Shown here: positions 31,641 through 41,869 of the stretch, one piece after another | Numbering within the stretch: position 1 is the stretch's first letter | Layout of the letters: every line of letters starts with the position of its first letter | DNA from: Mimachlamys varia | Lineage: Eukaryota; Mollusca; Bivalvia; Pectinida; Pectinidae | Direction: 5' to 3' | NCBI GenBank assembly: GCA_947623455.1 | Contig: OX392542.1 | Location: forward strand, 16,995,625 to 17,059,624 | Length of the DNA: 64,000 nt | Made by a program: the position numbers and the translations under genes | The notes under the pieces: model-generated | Seen by the model: the letters and a program-made list of their open reading frames with translations, nothing else | What the model was told of the DNA's origin: nothing | Databases searched by the model: none

Positions 31641-32628
31641 GTAAGTTTTTACATTGATATAATGCAAATCAGCAGTGTTTTAAAATTTGATTCACAAATG
31701 AGTTACCTACTTTGATTATTACTGCATGTGTAGATGCTACTTAATTAGAAAGGTTTGCTCTTAATATTTGTATTGTATAGATATAAATATTTCTACCATA
31801 ATTCCCAGAGTGCATAATTTCAATATCGGACCAATGTATAAACATGCTGACTGTTGGATAAATATATGTTGTATAAGTTGTGACAATACATTGTATGTAT
31901 CCTTTTTTGACTTGACCAGAAATCACAACTCAAGTGAAATAAATTCCATATCCAACAACCACTCATTCTCTCACCTCTATATACATTATGAAGAACCAAA
32001 TCACTGACACTGTGACTCTTAAGTTCCCAGAGGCACATTTAGGTCAAAAAGCCAAATGTTGTGTTAGTGATGCTGTACACAATGAAAAGAAAGGATAAAC
32101 CCTATCATGCTTGCAATACAGATCAACAGAAATATATGAATATTATAAAGTTCAATTGTAATAACACATATGGGTATTCTATAGTGATTTTGTGTAATTA
32201 TCATACCAGCATGGAAAAAAAGCCATAAAATTGAAATATTTACACCTTGTACATTGTATCTAAGATTGTTGCTATAGAACAGTAATTTAAATTTTTTATT
32301 TGTTCTTAAATGATTATACAATTCAGTGCATTTTGTATTTGTGTTATTCTTTAAATGCTTGAAAAATTTATCTTTGATGACATAGGATAACAATGAAGTA
32401 CATGTAATATGAAATGTATTTCTGCTGGTGATGTTCATATAGTGGGTTGAAGTGCAACTGTAAATGCAAATGTATACGTAATTTTAATCATCAGCGGAGG
32501 ATTTCTCACACATGTAATGCTTATTCTGACTTCACCAGATTATTGATCTTATGCGAGATTCACATAATTTTGTTTTCAACTTTAAGAATTTTAATTTATC
32601 TGAAAATGACTTCTTGATTTAACTGTAG
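31641..32628. other. intron 7
   Basis: Very AT-rich; the 124-codon minus-strand ORF (32064-32438) has no domain features and looks like chance. Nothing else recognised. Confidence 0.45.
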
Positions 32629-32661
32629 AGGTCACTGGCATGCTGGATCTGTGCTACCAGA
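32629..32661 (+). CDS. PHD/Ulp1-like gene, exon 8 (33-bp micro-exon, catalytic His)
   Basis: A micro-exon bounded by AACTGTAG and CCAGA|gtaagt, phase 2 in and out. Joined to exon 7 it gives ...EGGHWHAGSVLP, the HW motif carrying the catalytic histidine of C48 proteases. Its small size would normally make it untrustworthy; it is supported by exact phase at both ends, the near-perfect donor and the motif. Confidence 0.65.
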
Positions 32662-33505
32662 GTAAGTAGTGAACATATATATTACACGTAAATCACCAAT
32701 ATTTTCTTTCAATTGCCTTTAATTTTAATTTCAATTCCTTATAGATTGTAATAACATGTACATTTTACAACATATGGATATGCAATAACATTATTGTTCA
32801 ATATAACCTAGGAAATGTAAAGATGATTTTTATCTAACTACAGTATTAATTAGAGGTTATTACATGACTATTTTGATATCACACCCTTTATCAGCCTGAG
32901 ACCTTGATCAGATATTGGGTCAAGTAGTTATGAACAAATATAACGACATTAAACGTAGTGGTCTTTTTCTCATCAATGGCTTTATTTTTTTCATTCTATC
33001 CGGCAAGTACGACTTAACAAGCAGTGAGCAAGTTTAAAGTTATTTTCGCTGTTATACAGTGTATGTATGTTTCATGTACTCGTCTGTATATATGTAACCT
33101 TGTGTGTGTAAAGTTACGTATGTATTACACCAACATTATCTTAACTCAGTTTATAGTGAAATAAACAACGCTGTCTATGTTGACATCATAATTGAAGTGA
33201 TATCGGCCCGGGCTAATAACAAGAATCGGCACAGTTGCTAGGACAACTGTTATATATATACTATAATCATGCCAAGTTTCATGCTTTTACTAAAAATCCC
33301 ACATTTTTTTCACCATTCTGCCGGACTATATGAGCTTTGGCTGATATCAAGTTATCGGCCGGAGCTCTTTTATGACTAAGCAAACAACATCTATATCGCA
33401 TGGGCAAAATGTATATTATCATTGACAGCAGTGTGATAAAAATGGTTATTATATGACAATTGAAAAAGGGTCTGAAATATTTTTCTTTGAACTTTTAATT
33501 TTCAG
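32662..33505. other. intron 8
   Basis: AT-rich intron with no repeat or ORF that I can support. Confidence 0.45.
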
Positions 33506-33580
33506 CTCAACGATTATCTTCCTGGACAGTCTTGTCCAAGATGAAAAGGTGTATGGCAGTCATGCTTCCAAAATTGGCAG
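33506..33580 (+). CDS. PHD/Ulp1-like gene, exon 9 (catalytic Asp)
   Basis: Acceptor TTTAATTTTCAG, donor GGCAG|gtaata; phase 2 in and out. It encodes STIIFLDSLVQDEKVYGSHA and then SKIGR. FLDSL is the C48 motif whose Asp completes the His-Asp pair after HW, in the expected order and distance. The frame shown as a longer ORF starting in this exon and running into the intron is a different frame and not used. Confidence 0.7.
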
Positions 33581-34613
33581 GTAATAAAGCATTGATTTGC
33601 CTTGGTGATTGTTTGTGTAAGAAAAAAATAAGATGTTATAGGTACTTAGCATGTACATGCATATTAGTAATGTTTATATATAACAGATTTATACTATATT
33701 TTGCAAAAATGTATTTGTATAGGCCAGACTTCACAATAAATGATTATAAAGTTAAGAATATATCCCTCACTCCATGAAAGATTCAGATTGACCTTCAAGT
33801 TTATATTCAGCAGTAAGAATTAACACAATGCAAATATACTCATAAATTGAAAAGAAAGACAGAGTATAATACCAGAGTAATTTTGTTGTTGCTATTTTTA
33901 CAATCCAACTAGAATTCTGCATCGAAGTCTGAAAGACTTCATTCTGCTGGAGACAGCACAACAAAGAAAGAGTAGTGATTGTGGGATACTCTGCACATTC
34001 CATCTGTATGCCAGAAGCCACACAAAATGATCTCAGATGTGTAGAGCCACACCATTTACCCTAAGAGCCATGGTGTTGGTCCATTTCTTGACTCGGTTAT
34101 CATGGCTGAACTATATAGGGTAATTAAATTTGAGAGATTTTCTTCAATCTTAATTGAAATGAAATGAAACTGTGCACTTTCCATCTGTATGCCAGAAGCC
34201 ACACAAAAATGACCTCAGATGTGTAGAGCCACACCATTTACCCTAAGAGCCATGGTGTTGGTCCATTTCTGGACTCGGTTATCATGGCTGAACTATATAG
34301 GGTAATTAAATTTGAGATATTTACTTCAATTATTTGAAATGAAATGAAACTTTGCACTTTCCATCAGTATGCCAGGAGCCACACAAAAATGACTTCAGAT
34401 GTGTACAGCCACACCATTTACCCTAAGAGCCATGCATGGTACAAGTTGTTGTTTGTGACAACTTTGTCCGAGCACCACCGACGGGGAGATTCCCTCTAGG
34501 TAGTCATCTATATATGTAGCTTATTATATTTGGTACATATATGTTGGTATTTGAATTTTGTCTTGGATTTCAAAAAGTGTCCTCAAATGAAATGTCTTTT
34601 CTTCTCAATACAG
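33581..34613. repeat. intron 9 with 2.5 copies of a 180-bp tandem repeat
   Basis: Copies start near 33991, 34171 and 34351 (each with CACTTTCCATCTGTATGCCA or a close variant, then CCACACCATTTACCCTAAGA and, in the first two, GGACTCGGTTATCATGGCTG). Two full periods of about 180 bp and a shortened third. No conserved open frame. A missing exon between 9 and the candidate last exon would have to lie in this interval, but none is convincing. Confidence 0.75.
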
Positions 34614-34780
34614 ATGGTCTTGAGGTTGATTGTCTCCCCTACCCTGACCCGATGCAGTGTGATGGACCAAGCTCACCTTTCTTGAAGTTGGACTTTGCGG
34701 CCTTTGTGTGTGCTGTCTCAGTGCTGTTTAACCAACAGTTAAAGTTTTCTCTCCTTGGGGTCAGAGGCATATACTTTTAA
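34614..34780 (+). CDS. PHD/Ulp1-like gene, candidate last exon
   Basis: Begins after TTCTCAATACAG and is open as DGLEVDCLPYPDPMQCDG..., SPFLKLDFAAFVCAVSVLF, to a TAA at 34778-34780. The FVCA segment resembles the strand/helix after the catalytic Cys in C48 proteases (DCGVFVCAF), but the expected DCG is replaced by DFAA, so no catalytic Cys is evident unless it is one of the upstream Cys. It needs phase 1 entry whereas exon 9 leaves in phase 2, so an intervening exon or a frame lesion must be assumed. Confidence 0.4.
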
Positions 34781-35736
34781 ATACAATACAGAGAAGTGGA
34801 CACAGATAAGTCTGGACCAAAGGACCCAGCACTTATAGACGGATAGCTGTCATCAGATTTGTATAGTTAGGCTGTTAGCACCAAGGACCCAGGCTTCTTC
34901 TTGGACACTTTAACATACCTGCTGGAGCTTGAGCATTAAGTGGAGTTTTGTGACAAGCCAACTAGTGTCCAAGGAGTTAACAGCACCCAACAAAAATGAC
35001 ATGGCTGGAAGACAAGAATGGTAGTGGAAGTTAACCACCTGAAAGGGAATGCTGATCCGAGCACCATCTGAATTGCTGGGTGAATGGTATAACAGCACAT
35101 TATTTGGGAGTGCTAAGACACTAATATATTTACACCTCTCCCTTCTTGTGCTTAGTAAACTCTGACTGCGAATATGTTAGCGTATACGCAGTGAAAAAAG
35201 GCTTGGCGGATTGATATTTGTTCAAAGATGGCGTCGTTCACGCTTCAGAAAAATAAGTATTCGCTGTCGGCCATTGTTTGGTTCCTACAAGATTTTGAAA
35301 CATGGAACATATATGGAATCAATTTCCTGTAATTAAACAATAAATTGTTTCTAGCAAACTTTTGTTTCGTAATGATGCACATTCGAAACTCTTTGACGGG
35401 AACGCAAACATGGTGGTGCCCTGCAGTTGTGACGTCTGACGTCGGACCGTGTCACAACCAGATAACTGTGTCAATGCGTGTACATAACGACTGTTATGAA
35501 TAAAGGAATAAATTCGACATGCTAGTAGTATTATTTAATACCAAATTTACATATAATGTTATGAAGAAAAATAATGTTGTTCACTGTGTATTTTCTAAAT
35601 TTACCAATATATTGATGAAATCCGATGGGACTATATTATCTTAGCAACCACGGCCATCGTAGTTACCATCTTAGCAACCTGCTTCGATTGGGTTTTTTTT
35701 TCTTCGTATAGCACTTGAAAATTAATAATGGTGTAA
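34781..35736. other. intergenic or 3' flanking DNA
   Basis: No gene or structured repeat recognised. No clear AATAAA immediately after the candidate last exon. Confidence 0.35.
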
Positions 35737-35900
35737 ATATAAGGATTGTACCTCATTTTGACTGTATATACGGTAGTTTGCCCGCAGTTTGCAATGAACA
35801 TATTCACTATGGAGCGCTAACAGGCACCATAGAATATGTTCATTGCCAACTGCGGGCATACTACCGTATACGCAGTCAGAATGAGGTACAATCCTTATAT
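35737..35900. repeat. long hairpin / foldback element
   Basis: Arms of about 72 bp: left ATATAAGGATTGTACCTCAT ... GAACATATTCACTATGG, right CCATAGAATATGTTC ... ATGAGGTACAATCCTTATAT, with a loop of about 20 bp around GAGCGCTAACAGGCA. Mismatches are few. It includes the paired block ACGGTAGTTTGCCCGCAG / CTGCGGGCATACTACCGT. Likely a foldback MITE; its transcript would form a strong stem. Confidence 0.85.
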
Positions 35901-37100
35901 GAATGCCTTACAGGGAATGAGTTTGGGTGTCAAGAAAGCAGCCCCTAGGAAGTGGATACTAGCATGCACATTCCAAAACAAGTGGTGCTGAACTAGTGCT
36001 TGGCTGAGAGGAAAAAGCTATATGCTGTCAACTATCCTTGAGGTCACCTAAATGACAATACAGCAACAGCAAGCCTTTGGTGTGTCCATGAGTGGTCATA
36101 CAGTTTTAGTGGTCAGTTGTCTATGTGATTACAGGTTCAAGAGCATTTCGTGTAGTCATGGAGACTACACAATTGAAGTTAAATATTGTGATGTAAACAC
36201 TTTATTTGAGGATGTGAAAATATTATTCTACATCATAAATCACTTTACAGTATTGAAATATCATCTTTTTTTCAAATGATAAGACATTTTTCTTGACCCT
36301 TGTAGAAAGAAATTTGTGAAGGAAATGTCTGTCCATCTTAGCACAAAATTACAGCATGATAGGGTTTTTTCAATTTGTCATAACTTCTGTCTTATATGTC
36401 CTAAATTGATGCGGTTTTCACCAAAAACTTTCAAATTTCTTACAGTTAAAGGAAATATTAACTTTTCAAAATCAAATAAAGTTAAGTCCTTTAATAGGAC
36501 TTAGACCACAATTAAATGCTCTGGGTTCAGTACACAAGAATGAAGTCCCTTAGAAATCTAGGTGTTTTAGTAAAAACTATACTATGTCTGTTAGAACTTG
36601 GTATTTGTGTACAAGTTTGTTGTTGAAATATTCTAAAGATATCATTCTAACATTTACTGTGTAAATTGTTGATACTGTGCATGTTATTTTGGCACAGGCT
36701 TCTGTATGACAAGTCCTGTTTTTACCCCTACCCCCTGACCCGGAAGTTTATATTTGACGTTGATGACACATGCAGACGATTATTTCAAGAAAAAGGTCAA
36801 CATGCTATGTTGAAATTTTAATGTTTTACTCCCAAGATGTCGCTCTTGACAGGTTAGAAAAGAAAGTTGGCTATTGGATTTTTGGAATTTGTTATAAAAT
36901 AAAATGTTTCAATGAAACATATGGTGAAATTAATTGTGTCTTAGTCCATGGATAATTTGTTGAACATAAGCATTGGTATTTTTTTTTAAATATTGTTTGG
37001 CATATATGATTAAAGGACTTATTGTATGTAATAATGGTAATAAAATCCTAATGACTGCCATTTCATGGAGATACAGTTGAGTGTAGACTAAAGGTTACAC
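35901..37100. other. AT-rich non-coding DNA
   Basis: Several 60-75 codon ORFs, all without features. Nothing to support a gene. Confidence 0.4.
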
Positions 37101-37256
37101 AAAGTGCACTCCGAGTGCACTCCGTTTGGACTTGGAGTGCACTCCGTTTGGACTTGGAGTGCACTCCGTTTGGACTCCAGGTAAACTTGGAGTGCACTCC
37201 GTTTGGACTCCATATGAACTTGGAGTGCACTCCAGGTCCACTTCGAGTCTACCTGA
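37101..37256. repeat. 22-bp minisatellite with palindromic GAGTGCACTC core
   Basis: Repeats of GGAGTGCACTCCGTTTGGAC with variable linkers (TTG, TCCAGGTAAACTT, TCCATATGAACTT), about five to six copies. Each unit includes a self-complementary GGAGTGCACTCC. The short ORFs on both strands are repeat artefacts. Confidence 0.85.
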
Positions 37257-37982
37257 AGTCCTATCAGACAGTGATACCTCTACATATAGGGGCCACATTC
37301 ATATTACGTTTTAAATTGTAGATAGTACAACATATATATGTATCCTATAAATCAATCAATAAATATTTATTAATACATATTTTTGTTGCTGTAGATGTTT
37401 ATATTAAAGTGTCGTTATTTAGTAACTCTTGTCATGTCTCTATCTTTGTCTGTGTTTCCTTCAACCTTTCCGGCCAGTCAATATCATATCAATATATTGT
37501 CTTATGTCTTATACAGCTGCAATTTGGACTTTTTGTAGGCCACATCTGAATAATTAAGGATAATTATAGCTAATTTGAAATTGAATTTTTTTAAAAAAAA
37601 TTTTTATTATTTTTTTTTTCAATTTAATCCTTTTTTAATATTTTTCAAGCAATTTTTTCAGAAATGGCCTCATAGACTGAATTTTGTATGAAGAGTTATA
37701 ATCATATGTAACTGATGCAAATCTTAATCAGTATTATGTATGGTGATAGCGACTTACAAGTGAAACAAATAGAAATAACCATTATTCAAAACAATTCAAT
37801 TAATAAATTTAATACGACGATGGTTATGGATTTGACAAAGTTCCCTGAATGAATCCTCACACAACTACGAGGACTCCAGGTTCACTGAACCAAAATTTAT
37901 AATGTACATGTGATATAAACAGAAAATAAGTTTCTGCTCAATTATGGATCACTTACATTTTCAATTTTGGTTTCTTATCCAA
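37257..37982. other. AT-rich spacer
   Basis: Contains homopolymer-rich A/T stretches (about 37580-37650). No gene. Confidence 0.4.
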
Positions 37983-38130
37983 AATGGAGTGTACCCCCCT
38001 TTATGGTGTGTGCCCCCCTTTATGGAGTGTGCCCCCCCCCCTTTATTGAGTGTAACCTTCCTGAGTAGAGTGTCACCCTCTTGTTATAGAGTGACACCTT
38101 CTCGTTGTAGAGTGTGACCCTCCCGTTGTA
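37983..38130. repeat. degenerate minisatellite in inverted orientation
   Basis: Units such as GGAGTGTGCCCCCCTTTATG grade into AGAGTGTGACCCTCCCGTTG. The latter is the reverse complement of the CGGGAGGGTCACACTCT unit that starts after 38140. So the large array begins with a short block in the opposite orientation. Confidence 0.75.
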
Positions 38131-38140
38131 AAGTTACATA

Positions 38141-39240
38141 ATGGAAGGGTCACACTCTATACCACAGGGTCACTCTATCACGGGAGGGTCACACTCTAAA
38201 CCACAGGGTCACTCTATCACAGGAGAACCACACTATATACCACAGGGTCACTCTATCACAGGAGAGTCACACTCTATATCACAGGGTCACTCTATCACAG
38301 GAGAGTCACACTCTATACCACAGGGTCACTCTATCATGGGAGGGTCACACTCTATACCACAGGGTCACTCTATCACAGGAGGGTCACACTCTTTACCACA
38401 CGGTCACTCTATCACGGGACGGTCACACTCTATACCACAGGGTCACTCTATCACAGGAGAGTCACACTCTATACCACAGGGTCACTCTATCACGGGAGGG
38501 TCACAATCTATACCACAGGGTCACTCTATCACGGGAGAGTCACACTCTATACCACAGGGTCACTCTATCACGGGAGGGTCACACTCTATACCACAGGGTC
38601 ACTCTATCACGGGAGGGTCACACTATCACGGGAGGGTCACACTCTATACCACAGGGTCACTCTATCACGGGAGGGTCACACTCTATACCACAGGGTCACT
38701 CTATCACGGGAGAGTCACACTCTATACCACAGGATCACTCTATCACGGGAGAGTCACACTCTATACCACAGGGTCACTCTATCATGGGAGGGTCACACTC
38801 TATACCACAGGGTCATTCTATCACAGGAGGATCACACTCTATACCACAGGGTCACTCTATCACAGGAGGGTCACACTCTATACCACAGGATCACTCTATC
38901 ACGGGAGGGTCACACTCTATACCACAGGGTCACTCTATCACAGGAGAGTCACACTCTATACCACAGGGTCACTCTATCACAGGAGAACCACACTCTATAA
39001 CACAGGGTCACTCTATCACAGGAGAACCACACTCTATACCACAGGGTCACTCTATCACAGGAGGGTGACACTCTATACCACAGGGTCACTCTCTCACAGG
39101 AGGGTCACACTCTATACCACAGGGTCACTCTATCACAGGAGAGTCACACTCTATACCACAGGGTCACTCTATCACGGGAGGGTGACACTCTATACCACAG
39201 GGTCACTCTGTCACGGGAGGGTCACACTCTATACCACACA
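38141..39240. repeat. 39-bp minisatellite block
   Basis: About 28 tandem copies of a 39-bp unit made of GGGAGGGTCACACTCTATAC and CACAGGGTCACTCTATCAC, with scattered point variants. The 804-codon ORF starting at 38141 and its antisense counterparts are by-products: because 39 is a multiple of three the frame stays open, and the peptide simply repeats. Confidence 0.95.
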
Positions 39241-41551
39241 GTCACTCTATGACGGGAGGGTCACACTCTATGATGGGAGGGTCACACTCTATGATGGGAG
39301 GGTCACACTCTATCATGGGAGGGTCACACTCTATGACGGGAGGGTCACACTCTATGACGGGAGGGTCACACTCTATGATGGGAGGGTCACACTCTATGAT
39401 GGGAGGGTCACACTCTACAACAACAGGATCATACATGTAATCTGCCATGGGCGGGTCACACTCTATGACGGGAGGGTCACAATCTTTGATGGGAGGGTCA
39501 CACTCTACAACAACAGGATCATACATGTAATCTGCCATGGGCGGGTCACAATCTATGACGGGAGGGTCACACGCTATGATGGGAGGGCCACACTTCATGA
39601 CAGGAGGGTCACACTCTATGACGGGAGGGTCACACTCTATGATGGGAGGGTCACACCCTATGACGGGAGGGTCACACTCTATGATGGGAGGGTCACACTC
39701 TATGACGGAAGGGTCACACCCTATGATGGGAGGATCACACTCTATGACGGGAAGGTCACACTCTTTGACGGGAGGGTCACACTCTATGACGGGAAGGTTA
39801 CACTCTTTGACGGGAAGGTCAAACTCTTTGACGGGAAGGTCACACTCTATGACGGGAGGGTCACACTCTATGACGGGAGGGTCACACTCTATGACGGGAA
39901 GGTCACACTCTATGATGGGAAGGTCACACCCTTTGACGGGAGGGTCACACTCTATGACGGGAAGGTCACACTCTATGACGGGAAGGTCACACTCTATGAT
40001 GGGAAGGTCACATTCTATGACGGGAGGGTCACACTCAATGATGGGAGGGTCACACTCTATGATGGGAGGGTAACACTCTATGATGGGCGGGTCACACTCT
40101 ATGACAGGAAGGTAACACTCTATGACGGGAGGGTCACACCCTATGACAGGAGGGTCACACCCTATGACGGGAGGATCACACTCTATGACGGGAAGGTCAT
40201 ACTCTTTGACAGGAAGGTCACACTCTATGACGGGAGGGTCACACTCTATGATGGGAGGGTCACACCCTATGATGGGAGGGTCACATTCTATGACGGGCAG
40301 GTCATACTCTTTGACAGGAAGGTCACACTCTATGATGGGAGGGTCACACTCTATGATGGGAGGGTCACACTCTATGATGGGAGGGTCACACTCTATGACG
40401 GGAGGGTCACACTCTATGACGGGAGGGTCACGGTCACACTCTACAACAACAGGATCATACATGTAATCTGCCATGGGCAGGTCACACTCTATGATGGGAA
40501 GGGCACACTCTATGATGGGAGGGTCACACTCTATTACGGGAGGGTCACACTATGATGGGAGGGTCACACTCTATGATGGGAGGGTCACACTCTATGATGG
40601 GAGGGTCACACTCTATGACGGGAGGGTCACACTATGATGGGAGGGTCACACTCTATGATGGGAGGGTCACACTCTATTACGGGAGGGTCACACTATGATT
40701 CTTTGACAGGAAGGTCACACTCTATGACGGGAGGGTCACACTCTATGATGGGAGGGTCACACCCTATGATGGGAGGGTCACATTCTATGACGGGCAGGTC
40801 ATATTCTTTGACAGGAAGGTCACACTCTATGATGGGAGGGTCACACTCTATGATGGGAGGGTCACACTCTATGATGGGAGGGTCACACTATGATGGGAGG
40901 GTCACACTCTATGATGGGAGGGTCACACTATGATGGGAGGGTCACACTATGATGGGAGGGTCACACTATGATGGGAGGGTCACACTCTATGATGGGAGGG
41001 TCACACTCTATGATGGGAGGGTCACACTATGATGGGAGGGTCACACTCTATGATGGGAGGGTCACACTATGATGGGAGGGTCACACTATGATGGGAGGGT
41101 CACACTATGATGGGAGGGTCACACTCTATGATGGGAGGGTAACACTCTATTACGGGAGGGTCACACTATAATGGGAGGGTCACACTCTATGATGGGAGGG
41201 TCACACTATGATGGGAGGGTCACAGTCTATGATGGGAGTTTCACACTCTATGATGGGAGGGTCACACTATGATGGGAGGGTCACACTCTATGATGGGAGG
41301 GTCACACTCTATGATGGGAGGGTCACACTATGATGGGAGGGTCACACTCTATGATGGGAGGGTCACACTATGATGGGAGGGTCACACTCTATGATGGGAG
41401 GGTCACACTATGATGGGAGGGCCACACTCTATGATGGGAGAGTCACACTATGATGGGAGGGTCACACTCTATGGTGGGAGGGTCACACTCTATGATGGGA
41501 GTGTCACACTTTCTTATGGGAGGGTCACACTCTATGATGGGAGGGTCACAC
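39241..41551. repeat. 21/19-bp minisatellite block
   Basis: About 110 copies of CTATGATGGGAGGGTCACAC with a 21-bp form and a 19-bp form lacking CT. The unit is half of the preceding 39-bp unit. Three copies of a foreign 40-bp module (CAACAACAGGATCATACATG then TAATCTGCCATGGGC) are embedded near 39417, 39511 and 40443. ORFs are artefacts. Confidence 0.95.
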
Positions 41552-41869
41552 TTAAAACTTGGCACGGAAGAGATCTCTGAACAGGATTTAGATTGTGAAA
41601 TATGATATTACAAAGAACAGTTAGTTATAACTCTTACAAATATAGTTGAATCAAACAGACTTTCAGGAAAACACAACTTAATGTCGTGATGATACATGTC
41701 CAAAGATAAAAACAGATCGGCTGAGATCTCCTGTCAAGATAATTGTTCAGAGAGGAAGGTGATGTTCAAACTGTATTATTGTTAAAATTTTCCTTTTCAG
41801 TGGAGGAATGAATGACACAAGGGTAATGAAACAAGAGGCCCAATTGGCCTGCATCACTCACCTGATATC
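41552..41869. repeat. unique 318-bp segment, copy 1 of a duplication
   Basis: Begins TTAAAACTTGGCACGGAAGA and ends CATCACTCACCTGATATC. It recurs at 44688-45005 at an offset of 3136 bp with only trivial differences. After 41869 the sequence returns abruptly to minisatellite. Confidence 0.95.

Noticed and set aside
32064..32438. 124-codon minus-strand ORF
   Set aside because: Very AT-rich, no motifs, within intron 7 of a better supported gene; length is within chance expectation for such composition.
37095..37321. Overlapping 60-70 codon ORFs with LECTPFGL repeats
   Set aside because: They are translations of the 22-bp minisatellite on both strands.
38141..40555. 804-codon ORF and its 410-codon antisense partner
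   Set aside because: Both only translate 39-, 21- and 19-bp minisatellite units; several frames on both strands are open at once and the peptide changes frame at unit-length changes.
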